Shown piece by piece: positions 32,857-42,205 of a DNA stretch of 64,000 nt (positions are counted from its first letter, which is position 1; each line of letters opens with the position of its first letter). This DNA comes from Candidatus Iainarchaeum sp. (GTDB lineage Archaea; Iainarchaeota; Iainarchaeia; Iainarchaeales; JAXPJC01), in the NCBI GenBank assembly GCA_016187745.1, contig JACPJC010000003.1, positions 56,393 through 120,392 on the forward strand, given 5' to 3'. The position numbers and the translations under genes were made by a program. The notes under the pieces were generated by a model. The model was not told the DNA's origin. It made no database searches and was given only the letters and a program-made list of their open reading frames with translations.

Positions 32857-34253
32857 TGGCTCTTAAATTCTTCAACACGCTTTCAAGGCGCAAGGAAACC
32901 TTCAAGCCCCTTAAGGGAAAGGAGGTGCGCATGTACACCTGCGGCCCCACAGTTTATGATTATGCGCACATTGGGAATTTCCGCGCATATGTGTGGGAGG
33001 ACATTCTGAGGCGCTATCTGAAATACAGGGGCTTCAGGGTGAAGCAGGTAATGAACCTTACGGATGTTGATGACAAGACCATAAAGGGCGCGCATGCGCA
33101 GGGGATTCCGCTGCAGGATTTCACTTCAAAATACAAAAAGGCGTTTTTCGGGGACATTGCAAAACTGAATATTGAAAAGGCGGAAATCTATCCTTCAGCC
33201 ACAGAGCACATAAATGAAATGGTCGCGCTCATACAGAAACTGCTCAGGAAGAAAATTGCATATAAGGGAGAGGATGGCAGCATTTACTACAACATCAAAA
33301 AGTTCAAAAATTACGGGAAACTGAGCAAATTCAGATTGCGCAAGCTGATTGCGGGAAAAAGGGTTAAGCAGGATGAGTACGCAAAGGAGGTCGCAAGCGA
33401 TTTTGCATTGTGGAAGGCGTGGGATTCTGCAGACGGGGATGTTTTCTGGGAAACTCCCCTTGGGAAGGGCAGGCCGGGCTGGCACATCGAGTGCAGCGCA
33501 ATGAGCATGAAATATCTGGGGGAAACATTTGACATTCACACTGGCGGAATAGACAACATGTTCCCGCATCACGAGAATGAAATTGCGCAGAGCGAGGCCG
33601 CAACAGGAAAGAAATTTGTTAAATGCTGGATGCACTGCAGGCATCTGCTGGTAGAGAATAAAAAAATGTCAAAGAGCCTCGGAAACTTTTATGCGCTGAG
33701 AGACCTGCAGAATTATGATGCAAGCGCAATCCGCTATCTGCTCCTGGCAACGCACTACAGGAAGGAGCTGAATTTCACGCTGCAGGGCCTTGAAGGCGCA
33801 AAGAACATAATCAATCATTTCAATGAAACCATAAGGAGATTGCAAAATGCTGCGGGAAAAGAAAATAAAAATATGCAAAAATTAATCAGGGAAATAAAAG
33901 CTGAATTTGAGAGTGCGATGGATGATGACCTGGACATTACAAAGGCGCTTTCAGCGCTCTCCGGGTTTGAGAAGCAGATAAATAAGGCAATTGATGCGGG
34001 CGAATTAAGCGGAAATAATGCAAAAGAGGCTATTGAATTTTTGCGGGGGATTGATTCTGTGCTGGGAATAATGAAATTTGAATCTGGGGAACTCAAACTG
34101 GGCGCGGAAGTGGAAAGACTGATTGAAGAAAGGGAAAATGCAAGAAAGGAAAAGAACTTCGCAAGGGCCGACGAGATACGCGCAAAGCTGAAGGAACTGG
34201 GCTATGCGCTTGATGACACCCCTGAAGGCGCAAAAGCAAGGAAAATTGCATAA
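32853..34253 (+). CDS. cysS: cysteinyl-tRNA synthetase
   Basis: MYTCGPTVYDYAHIGNFRAYVWEDILRRYL; GRPGWHIECSAMSMKYLGETFDIHTGGIDNMFPHHENEIAQSEA; KKMSKSLGN. Confidence 0.97.
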   Translation: MMALKFFNTLSRRKETFKPLKGKEVRMYTCGPTVYDYAHIGNFRAYVWEDILRRYLKYRGFRVKQVMNLTDVDDKTIKGAHAQGIPLQDFTSKYKKAFFGDIAKLNIEKAEIYPSATEHINEMVALIQKLLRKKIAYKGEDGSIYYNIKKFKNYGKLSKFRLRKLIAGKRVKQDEYAKEVASDFALWKAWDSADGDVFWETPLGKGRPGWHIECSAMSMKYLGETFDIHTGGIDNMFPHHENEIAQSEAATGKKFVKCWMHCRHLLVENKKMSKSLGNFYALRDLQNYDASAIRYLLLATHYRKELNFTLQGLEGAKNIINHFNETIRRLQNAAGKENKNMQKLIREIKAEFESAMDDDLDITKALSALSGFEKQINKAIDAGELSGNNAKEAIEFLRGIDSVLGIMKFESGELKLGAEVERLIEERENARKEKNFARADEIRAKLKELGYALDDTPEGAKARKIA

Positions 34254-34292
34254 TCATTATAAATTGCAATATTCTATTCCTATTGTGGTTTT

Positions 34293-36038
34293 ATGGCTGC
34301 GGAATTTGCGCTTCTTCTGGATTTGGGGATAATCGCGATATTTGCGACAATTCTTGCGTATTTCAGCAGGCTCATAAGGCAGCCGATAATTGTCGCATAC
34401 ATAATTGCCGGGCTGATTATAGGGCCTATAGGCCTGGGGCTCATAACCGACAGCGTAAATATTGCAATCTTGTCAGAACTGGGAATCGCCTTCCTGCTTT
34501 TTACGATTGGAATAGAGACTGAAGTTTCAAAATTGCTGCGCATAGGAAAGACAATTGTGATTGGGGCAATGCTGCAGGTTGCTCTTACTGTATTTGCAGC
34601 ATTCGGGATGATGCAGTTCCTTGGAGTCGGCTTCATTGAGTCAATGTATGTCGCGCTTATTGTAGCGTTCAGCAGCACCGCAGTAATTGTAAAAATGCTT
34701 TCGGACATGAAGCAGATAAGCACGCTTCATGGGCGCTTATTGATAGGGTTTATGCTGATGCAGGATGTGCTGATAATCCTTGCAATGCCACTGCTTGCGA
34801 ACATAAGCAATATTGTTTCAGCTTCAATGCTTTTAAGGCTGGCAGGAAATGGCACAATTCTTCTGGTTCTCACGCTGATTGCGAACAAATTTGTTTTTCC
34901 CGCGCTTTTCAGGTATTCATCAAAATCCAAGAGCAGCGAGCTGCTGTTTTTAACTTCCCTATCCGCATGCTTCGCATTCATTGGCGCTGCGCTTGTGCTG
35001 AATTTCTCAATTGCCATTGGCGCGTTCCTTGCGGGAATTGCGCTTTCGGGGCTGCCATACACCTTTGAGGTGCTGAACAGCATAAAGGGATTGAGGGATT
35101 TTTTGGTTACTGTGTTTTTCGTTTCGCTGGGGATGCAGATTTCCTTGGGCTTTGCGGAATTCAACCTCGCATTAATAATTGCGGTTTTTATGCTGGTTAT
35201 TCTGCTCAAGCCCGCGCTTTTCTTCCTTGTTTCGCTGCTCGCAGGCTATGGATACAGGACCGGAATTTTTGTCGGGCTTGCAACAGCGCAGATTTCGGAA
35301 TTCTCATTCATAATTGCGGCTTCAGGGCTTGCGGGGGGATTGATTTCAGCAGACATGTTCTCGCTGCTGATTCTAGTAACGGCAGTTTCAATGGCGCTTA
35401 CCCCATACCTGATGAAATATTCAGAGAACATTTACCTTGCGCTGGGAAGAATATTCCGGAAATTCAGGCCGGTTATTGAGCGCGCATTCCTCAACAGGAG
35501 CATTTCAGAACTTGAAAACCTCCCTGAAAAGGAGCTTAATGGGCACATCATTGTTGTTGGAGCGGGCGCGCTCGGAAGCAATATTGCAAGCGCACTGCAG
35601 AATTCCCAGAAAGTAGTTGTAATTGACCATGACCCTGAAGTTGTGTTCGGGCACATAAGCAGGAAATTCTATGCGATTTACGGGAATGTTGAAAGTTCGG
35701 AGCTCTGGGAAAAGGCAAATCTTGAAAAGGCAAGGCTGCTTGCAATAACAATCCCGGATTTTGAGCGCGCGCTTTTCCTCGTGCAATATGCGAGAAAAAT
35801 AAACAAAAACATTGCAATAATTGCAAGGGCGCATTATTACGATGAGGCGCTGGAGCTTTACAACAAGGGGGCGGATCTGGTAATAATGCCCGAAATAATA
35901 AGCAGCAATGTTTTCCTGCAGAACATTTCTAAATTCCTTGAATCCGGGAAAAGGAATGCGCTTACGCACATGCAGGAGGAGTACATAGAATTCCTGGAAG
36001 AGAAGGCCGCAGAGCAGAAAAGGGCATTTAAATTATAA
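34293..36038 (+). CDS. Kef-type cation/proton antiporter with TrkA-N domain
   Basis: multi-TM CPA2 fold, GLIIGPIGLGLI; C-terminal GHIIVVGAGALGSNIASALQ Rossmann. Confidence 0.93.
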   Translation: MAAEFALLLDLGIIAIFATILAYFSRLIRQPIIVAYIIAGLIIGPIGLGLITDSVNIAILSELGIAFLLFTIGIETEVSKLLRIGKTIVIGAMLQVALTVFAAFGMMQFLGVGFIESMYVALIVAFSSTAVIVKMLSDMKQISTLHGRLLIGFMLMQDVLIILAMPLLANISNIVSASMLLRLAGNGTILLVLTLIANKFVFPALFRYSSKSKSSELLFLTSLSACFAFIGAALVLNFSIAIGAFLAGIALSGLPYTFEVLNSIKGLRDFLVTVFFVSLGMQISLGFAEFNLALIIAVFMLVILLKPALFFLVSLLAGYGYRTGIFVGLATAQISEFSFIIAASGLAGGLISADMFSLLILVTAVSMALTPYLMKYSENIYLALGRIFRKFRPVIERAFLNRSISELENLPEKELNGHIIVVGAGALGSNIASALQNSQKVVVIDHDPEVVFGHISRKFYAIYGNVESSELWEKANLEKARLLAITIPDFERALFLVQYARKINKNIAIIARAHYYDEALELYNKGADLVIMPEIISSNVFLQNISKFLESGKRNALTHMQEEYIEFLEEKAAEQKRAFKL

Positions 36039-36324
36039 TTTTATCATGCAGGCACCACAGCCATAATTTTTCCATTTTCATCACAGCCCTAAGCAGAAAG
36101 CCATGCTCATAATCCTCATGCAAATGCCGCAGATATTCCCCTGCGCCTTCTTTCCCGAATTTTTTTCTCACAAGCGGCAGGAATTTTTGCACATTTGAGG
36201 GCGCATGCCTTGAGAGCATTTCCCCATAGCTCAGATCTTTGCCATCAAGCCATTCGTGCAGCGCCCTGTGGGAATTCCCGGTGCGCCTGATGCTTGATCC
36301 AATATGCTCTTCAATCGTTCCCAT
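36028..36324 (-). CDS. hypothetical protein
   Basis: 98 aa His-rich ORF. Confidence 0.5.
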   Translation of the reverse strand: MGTIEEHIGSSIRRTGNSHRALHEWLDGKDLSYGEMLSRHAPSNVQKFLPLVRKKFGKEGAGEYLRHLHEDYEHGFLLRAVMKMEKLWLWCLHDKIII

Positions 36325-36328
36325 TCTC

Positions 36329-37333
36329 TCAGCAGACCAAAAGTTTAGGGGTGAAACAGCAGTAGCCTATCCTGTCGCAGCGCTTCTTTATTTCCGCCCA
36401 CTTCTCATTCGGAATTGCCTGCAATGCCATCGGATACAATATGTTATCTTCCTTGTAGATGTGGTTTGGGAGATTGCTTATGAGATATTCCGCAAGTTCT
36501 TGAACTTTGCTTATAAAATTAGAGTATTGCATTTCCTTCTTCGAGTTTGCAATTTCATGCAGTGCCTTTTTAACCGGCTTTATGTCATTGTGCTCCTCAA
36601 GCATTATTGCAGGGGGCTCTGAAACCCCGTGGCTTTCAAGCTCGGGAAAAAGCACCTTCTCCTCCCGCTCATGGTGCTTGTCGGCCTCAACCAAATGCCC
36701 CGCAATGTGCTTCAGCACCTCAATTTCTCCATGCGCATCATCAAAATTCTTTTTAGATTTCAATGCATTCAGCGTTTCCTGCAGCTTTTCAACAGAATCT
36801 AGAATCATTTTATGCTCTTCCATAAAAGTGTGTATCGGATGCCCCGGCTGAAGGCTTATGTGCGCCTTTTCAATGCCTTCCTTCATTATGTCAAGATGAA
36901 CATCGCAGAGCTTGCGCATTTCCTCCCTTGAAACCCCCTCTTTTATTATTTCCTGCTCTATCAGCCCCAAATCCGTCGGGGAAATTTCCTTGAATATTCT
37001 CCTGCCCCTTTCCTTTATTCTGCCAGCATCAGCCCCGGAGTGAAGTTCCTTCAAAAGCGCTTTTACCTCATCCTTTCTGCTCTCTTCAGCGCCTGTTGCT
37101 TTTATCCTTTTTATTTTTACAATCCAGTCGGCAGGGCCCTGCTTCTCATAAGCCCATTCAAACTGCCCGTTGTATTCCGCTTCCAGCATATAGCGCAATG
37201 GCTTTGGGTCATGGTCGTTTGTTATTCTGAGAGTTTCGCCAAGCGAAAGATTCCCAAGCATGTCAAAAATCTTTTCATGCCTCTCAGAGAGCAGCATGCC
37301 CCGCAGATCGAGATTCTTAATATTCCCTTTCAT
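36329..37333 (-). CDS. DUF2249-DUF438-hemerythrin (HHE) domain protein
   Basis: LDLRGMLLSERHEKIFDMLGNL; EEHKMILDSVEKL; HHEREEKVLFPELE; HIYKEDNILYPMA. Confidence 0.88.
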   Translation of the reverse strand: MKGNIKNLDLRGMLLSERHEKIFDMLGNLSLGETLRITNDHDPKPLRYMLEAEYNGQFEWAYEKQGPADWIVKIKRIKATGAEESRKDEVKALLKELHSGADAGRIKERGRRIFKEISPTDLGLIEQEIIKEGVSREEMRKLCDVHLDIMKEGIEKAHISLQPGHPIHTFMEEHKMILDSVEKLQETLNALKSKKNFDDAHGEIEVLKHIAGHLVEADKHHEREEKVLFPELESHGVSEPPAIMLEEHNDIKPVKKALHEIANSKKEMQYSNFISKVQELAEYLISNLPNHIYKEDNILYPMALQAIPNEKWAEIKKRCDRIGYCCFTPKLLVC

Positions 37334-37344
37334 GCAACGCCTCC

Positions 37345-37368
37345 ATATGTGAAATATAATTCACATAT
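37345..37368. promoter_or_regulatory. 24 bp inverted repeat upstream of hemerythrin gene, candidate operator
   Basis: ATATGTGAA atataa TTCACATAT, 12 nt from the start codon. Confidence 0.55.
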
Positions 37369-37522
37369 AATTATTTAAAGCTTGCGTTGTGCGGGCAATT
37401 TCCATGAAAGGGTTGTTTTCCGGCTTTCATATATAATCAAGCCTTTTTTCATATTTTTGAGGTTGCCTGCAGCATGCTTTGATTACATAAAAGAGCTCAT
37501 TAATTAATTTAGCGGAATTGCT

Positions 37523-38509
37523 CTAAGCTTCCTTTTTCATTGCCGCGCGCAATCTGCCCAAAGCCTCTTGATGGGAATTTCCCATGCAGCGCAGGTACAA
37601 ATAGTCCCATCTTTCGTTTGCAGGCAAATTCTTGTAAATCCATTCCCCAACCCTAATCCCTATGTCATCAGACCATTCCGCCTCATACCACAGGCCCTTA
37701 ACTTTTTTTTCAGGCTGTGGCCTCCTGTTAAATTCTTCGGCTGTCGGAGCTCTTACATTGGGGTTTGGCTTGAAAAACCCGTGTTCAAGCGCAAGAACCC
37801 TGTCTGCTGCCTGCGCAAACGGTATATCAATCTTAATTACACCAATTTTCTGAAGAACATGGATGACTTCGTGAAGCGGGGTTGATTTTGAAGCGGGATC
37901 AAAAACCCAGCCTTTCCTGAAATAAGCCTTTCCTGTTTTGTCCTGCATCAGCCCCATGAACATCTCGCCGCCGTCTTTCAAATAGTGGTAAAGCTCCTTT
38001 CCAGACCTGCGCATTTCGTGTATTGAGCCGCCTTTTTCCCTTAATGCAACATTTACAGACAAGATACTCTGCGGGAGCTTTTTCCTTACTTCAATTTCAA
38101 TAGCTTTTTTCTCTGTCGGATTGAAGTGCCTTGCAAACTTATCCATTGCAAACATAATTTGCCTGTTGATCTCTGCAGCGCCTGCCATTGATTGCCTGCT
38201 GCCATAAACTCTCTGCCTCATTGTCGGCAAATATTTTCTTAAATCCTTTTCACTTTTTACATTTGCTCTTGCTTCCTTCTGCCAGACTCCGCTTAGAAAT
38301 CTTGTTCCGATGCGCTTGGCTCCCTTTTTTGATATGCCTTCAGGAACTTCGCCTGTCCTGATGAAATAGGTTTCCGGCGAAACAAACTTTCCCGGCAAGC
38401 CCCTTTTCTTTGCATACCTATAAGCCGGTGGTGAAACCTTTCCCAGAACTTTCAGGGGCATAAAAACTTTCTGTTTTGGTTTCATAGGCAGCATATGAAT
38501 ATATTCCAT
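37523..38509 (-). CDS. hypothetical protein with HExxH metalloprotease-like motif
   Basis: STPLHEVIHVLQKIG. Confidence 0.6.
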   Translation of the reverse strand: MEYIHMLPMKPKQKVFMPLKVLGKVSPPAYRYAKKRGLPGKFVSPETYFIRTGEVPEGISKKGAKRIGTRFLSGVWQKEARANVKSEKDLRKYLPTMRQRVYGSRQSMAGAAEINRQIMFAMDKFARHFNPTEKKAIEIEVRKKLPQSILSVNVALREKGGSIHEMRRSGKELYHYLKDGGEMFMGLMQDKTGKAYFRKGWVFDPASKSTPLHEVIHVLQKIGVIKIDIPFAQAADRVLALEHGFFKPNPNVRAPTAEEFNRRPQPEKKVKGLWYEAEWSDDIGIRVGEWIYKNLPANERWDYLYLRCMGNSHQEALGRLRAAMKKEA

Positions 38510-38566
38510 AAGGCAGTATTTAAATTCTTACGAAAGGATTTTAAAGAACGGCAAAGTAATATTAAT

Positions 38567-38749
38567 ATGCCAAAAGTAGGAAAAAAACGCGCTTGGTGGA
38601 ATGTAGTGCAAAAATACCACGCAGGTGAGTTGTCATATTCTGCTCTTGTGCGCCTTGGCAAATCTTATTGGGGTCCTAGTTATCGGCCGGCAGTAAAGCG
38701 GCTCACGCAAAGACCACGCAAGCTGCTTATAAGGCGTAATGTAGCATAA
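38567..38749 (+). CDS. small basic hypothetical protein
   Basis: MPKVGKKRAWWNVVQKYHAGELSYSALVRLGKSYWG. Confidence 0.5.
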   Translation: MPKVGKKRAWWNVVQKYHAGELSYSALVRLGKSYWGPSYRPAVKRLTQRPRKLLIRRNVA

Positions 38750-38754
38750 ACCCT

Positions 38755-38952
38755 TCAGCGCCTTCTTAAGGAAAGAACCTTTTTCAGATTGTAGAAGAAG
38801 CCCTGTTTTCTCTTCTGCGCTTCTGAGAGTTTTTCTTGCATTTCTGCCCTGTGCTCGCTTACAATTGCGGCAAGGGGATCCCACTGATAAGGTTTTTCCA
38901 CACTAACTATCCTGAATTTGCGCTCCCCTAAATGATTTTTCACAGCAGCCAT
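38755..38952 (-). CDS. small hypothetical protein
   Basis: 65 aa ORF MAAVKNHLGERKFRIVSVEKPYQWDPLAAIVSEHR. Confidence 0.5.
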   Translation of the reverse strand: MAAVKNHLGERKFRIVSVEKPYQWDPLAAIVSEHRAEMQEKLSEAQKRKQGFFYNLKKVLSLRRR

Positions 38953-38964
38953 TATAATATATAA

Positions 38965-39267
38965 TCAGAAATCGTATAAATATGTTTCTAATTCAGAAAT
39001 TCTCCCCTTTTTGATTTCAATCCCCTCTTTTTTAAGCAGCGCAATTTTCCTTTCTGCGCCCAGTGCGTAATTTCCCACTGCGCCATTGCTTTTCACTACC
39101 CTGTGGCACGGAACTTCAATCAAATGCGGATTTTTATTGAGAGCGTTCCCAACTGCGCGCGCAGCATTAGGCCTGCCCAATGCAACTGCAATTTGCCTGT
39201 ATGTGGAAATTTTCCCTTTCGGGATTCCTGCAGCAAGCCTTAAAACACTTTCCGAGAAACTATCCAT
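38965..39267 (-). CDS. ogt: methylated-DNA--protein-cysteine methyltransferase (short form)
   Basis: GKISTYRQIAVALGRPNAARAVGNALNKNPHLIEVPCHRVVKSNGAVGNYALG. Confidence 0.95.
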   Translation of the reverse strand: MDSFSESVLRLAAGIPKGKISTYRQIAVALGRPNAARAVGNALNKNPHLIEVPCHRVVKSNGAVGNYALGAERKIALLKKEGIEIKKGRISELETYLYDF

Positions 39268-39288
39268 ATCAGTAAATAAGTGGCCAAT

Positions 39289-39432
39289 ATGGATAAAAAA
39301 TTCTATCGCTGCATGGTCTGCAATGACATACATTTCGGGGTGAATGCGCCTGATGTCTGCCCGACGTGCCTGAACAAAAACGCATACATTGAATTCTCCG
39401 CTGAAGAAGCCAAGATGATGATGAAATTATGA
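39289..39432 (+). CDS. rubredoxin-like 47 aa protein (below ORF-track cutoff)
   Basis: MDKKFYRCMVCNDIHFGVNAPDVCPTCLNKNAYIEFSAEEAKMMMKL*; ATGA overlap with next gene. Confidence 0.8.
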   Translation: MDKKFYRCMVCNDIHFGVNAPDVCPTCLNKNAYIEFSAEEAKMMMKL

Positions 39433-39704
39433 ATGAATCGGAAATTGAGGGCCTTCGCAAGCTTTTTGAGGTTTTCTGCACAAAGCAGGAGTTCATCCTC
39501 AATCCCGACAGGGCGCATGTGGATTTCCTGCTGAAGGGGCTAATTGAATTCAAAAATACATTGGGGCTGATGTACTGCCCCTGCAGAATCCGCACCGGTA
39601 ATTTTGAAAAAGACCTTGAGCTTGTGTGCCCGTGCAATTTCTTCATTCAGGAAACATGGATAAAGGAAAACAGGTGCTGGTGCGGGCTGTTTGTGAGGAG
39701 ATAA
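39429..39704 (+). CDS. ferredoxin:thioredoxin reductase catalytic-subunit-like protein
   Basis: YCPCRI...LVCPCNFF...NRCWCGLFV; CPC/CWC iron-sulfur pattern. Confidence 0.9.
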   Translation: MNESEIEGLRKLFEVFCTKQEFILNPDRAHVDFLLKGLIEFKNTLGLMYCPCRIRTGNFEKDLELVCPCNFFIQETWIKENRCWCGLFVRR

Positions 39705-39715
39705 AAATCTGTTTG

Positions 39716-41005
39716 CTATTTCTCCCCGAATTTATCCAAAGCTTCCCTTAATTCCCTGTTGTATTTTGCGTAATCCTTGAGCGGGATTCCGTGCATTGTT
39801 GCTTCAACTGCCTGCCGCGCTGCCATTGCGCCATAAAATGTTCCTCTCGGATGCCCATGTATTCCGCCGCCCATTTGAATGATTATAATATGCGGCCCCA
39901 TTGCCTTAACAAGCGCTGGCACTTTCCCCGGGTGCAGGCCTCCGGAGCAGACAGCAAACATCGGCTTTATGTGCAGCCAGTTTTCCGCGAGAATGTGGTG
40001 CTTCTTGTCAGGCCGGATTATTCTTTCCTCAATCTCCTCCCCGATTTCCTGCACTTCCCTTTTTGCGCCCTCCATCTTGCCCACAACTGCGCCTACGTGC
40101 AGCTGGTCAATGCCAATGAGCCTGCACAATTTTGCAATAACAAGCATTGAAATCCCGTGTTTAGGGTTGCGCGTAATTGCAGCATGGCCTGCGCGATGCC
40201 CGTGCAGCACTAACTTAAGGCCCTCATTTGCATTGCGAAGTTTCTGCAAAGCGCTCCAGCCTACTGTCAGAACATCAACCATAGCATATTCGCATCCTAC
40301 TTTTTTTGCAAATTCCGCGCGCCTTAGCATCTCATCGCATTCCGCGGTAATGTTCGGCATGTAAATTTTCTTTTCTCCGGTTTCCTTCTCACACCTGTCG
40401 CGCAGATTAATTGTTTTTGCAATGCGCGAATAGAACTTGTTGAATTTCATGCTGGAGAGGTTCTCATCGTCCTTAACGATGTCACATCCTCCCAACCACG
40501 CCTGATAGGCAACCTGCGCGTGCTCCTTCTCATCCAGCCCAAGCTTCGGCTTTATTATCGTGCCGAGCAAAGGGCGCTTGTAAACGCGAAGCATTTTCCT
40601 TATTCCAGGAATTCCGTATTTCGGGCCCCTGAATGCGCGGATGTATGAATTTGGGAGATTAATGTCCTCAAGGCGCAGATTGTTCAGAAGGCTCATGCCG
40701 AATACATTCCCTGCGACGCTGCTCATCAACTGGGGAACGTTCCCAAGCTCAAACAATTCAGACGGATAGGCGATTTTTATTATGCCCGATTTCTCATTAA
40801 TGGAAAATACCTCTGCAGCAATCTGCTTTAGCCTCTTGTCAGTAATTGTTGTGAGCTGTGTCCAGGTTCCGACGCTGCTTTCAGCCGCAACAGCGCCTGC
40901 CGCTTCCTTGAATGAAACGCCCCTTGCGGGCTCAAGCCGGAATTCCGCAATCAAATCATTTGCATCAGGCCTGTAGCGCAGATTGATGTAATCAGTGTAG
41001 TCCAT
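39716..41005 (-). CDS. rbcL: RuBisCO large chain, archaeal form III-like
   Basis: LGTIIKPKLGL; GGCDIVKDDENL (carbamylated Lys context); HGHRAGHAAITRNPKHGIS; SGGLHPGKVP; MGGGIHGHPRGT. Confidence 0.95.
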   Translation of the reverse strand: MDYTDYINLRYRPDANDLIAEFRLEPARGVSFKEAAGAVAAESSVGTWTQLTTITDKRLKQIAAEVFSINEKSGIIKIAYPSELFELGNVPQLMSSVAGNVFGMSLLNNLRLEDINLPNSYIRAFRGPKYGIPGIRKMLRVYKRPLLGTIIKPKLGLDEKEHAQVAYQAWLGGCDIVKDDENLSSMKFNKFYSRIAKTINLRDRCEKETGEKKIYMPNITAECDEMLRRAEFAKKVGCEYAMVDVLTVGWSALQKLRNANEGLKLVLHGHRAGHAAITRNPKHGISMLVIAKLCRLIGIDQLHVGAVVGKMEGAKREVQEIGEEIEERIIRPDKKHHILAENWLHIKPMFAVCSGGLHPGKVPALVKAMGPHIIIIQMGGGIHGHPRGTFYGAMAARQAVEATMHGIPLKDYAKYNRELREALDKFGEK

Positions 41006-41060
41006 TTAATCCCCAGCAAAAATAGATAATAAGAACTTATATAAAATACTTTATACATAC

Positions 41061-41651
41061 TTGTTTGTCGCTTGGGATTCAAAAATGCGCAAGATACTTA
41101 AATTCCTGCTGGCCTCTGATGCGCTTTCCATATTCGCGGGCAATCTGCTTATCCCAATTTATGCGCTTTTTGTGCAGAATATCAGGGGAAGCGTAATAGA
41201 TATTGGAATTGCGTGGAGCATTGCCATTTTTGTTTTTGCAACTCTGCAGTATCCTTTTGGCATTTTAGCAGATAAATATTCCAAAAAGAATTTCCTTCTC
41301 GTCGCCTATTTCGGGAATGGGCTTGCCTTCCTTTCCCTTCTGCTCATAACAAGCGTCTGGCAGCTCTTTGCGCTGGAATTCCTGATTGGGATTTTTAACG
41401 CTGCAGGCACTCCTGCATTTGACGGCCTTTACAGCAGGGCGCTTGAGCGGGGAAAGGAAGCAAGGCAGTGGGGCATATGGGAAATGGCAACAAGCTATGC
41501 CGCGGGATTTGCGGGGCTATTGAGCGCCGCAATAATTTATTTTTTCTCATTTGCATACCTTTTTTTGCTCATGGCCATGTTTTCTTTCCTTGCGGGAATC
41601 GTTGCATGGAAATTTGTGAATGAGAGGGAACTTGAAAGGATTGGGGGATGA
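41061..41651 (+). CDS. half-length MFS transporter (about 6 TM)
   Basis: LQYPFGILADKYSKKNFLLVAYFGNG; terminates after about 6 helices. Confidence 0.8.
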   Translation: MFVAWDSKMRKILKFLLASDALSIFAGNLLIPIYALFVQNIRGSVIDIGIAWSIAIFVFATLQYPFGILADKYSKKNFLLVAYFGNGLAFLSLLLITSVWQLFALEFLIGIFNAAGTPAFDGLYSRALERGKEARQWGIWEMATSYAAGFAGLLSAAIIYFFSFAYLFLLMAMFSFLAGIVAWKFVNERELERIGG

Positions 41652-41655
41652 GAGG

Positions 41656-42204
41656 ATGATAATTACAATTACGGGGAAGCCGGGAAGCGGCAAGAGCACA
41701 ATTGCGAAAATGCTCGCAAAGCATTACGGATTAAAGCACTATTCCGGCGGGGGCATACAGAGGGAAATTGCAAAAAAGAAAGGGCTCAGCCTTCTGGAGC
41801 TTGCCCTTATTGAGGAGAAGGACAGCAGCCTTGATGCATGGGTTGACAAAAGAGTAGAGGAGTTGGGAAAGAAGGAGGATGATTTTGCAATAGACTCAAG
41901 GCTTGCGTTCCATTTCATCCCAAACTCAATAAAAATTTTCCTTGATGTTTCTTTGGATGAGAGCGCAAGGCGCATATTCGGGAGCTACAGGCCGGATGAG
42001 AGGGAGAATGCAACGCTTGCAAAGACAAAAGAAAACATAAAGCGCAGGATGCGCTCTGAGGAAATGCGCTTCAGGAAATATTACGGATTGGATGTGATGG
42101 ACAGGGAGAACTATGATGTTGTTGTGAATACAACGAAATTGGGCATAAGGGAAGTTTTTGATGCGGTAAGGAAAGAAATTGATAAAAAGCTGGGGCGCGA
42201 GTGA
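41656..42204 (+). CDS. cmk: cytidylate kinase, archaeal type
   Basis: MIITITGKPGSGKSTIAKMLAKHYGLKHYSGGGIQREIAKKKG. Confidence 0.93.
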   Translation: MIITITGKPGSGKSTIAKMLAKHYGLKHYSGGGIQREIAKKKGLSLLELALIEEKDSSLDAWVDKRVEELGKKEDDFAIDSRLAFHFIPNSIKIFLDVSLDESARRIFGSYRPDERENATLAKTKENIKRRMRSEEMRFRKYYGLDVMDRENYDVVVNTTKLGIREVFDAVRKEIDKKLGRE

Positions 42205-42205
42205 A

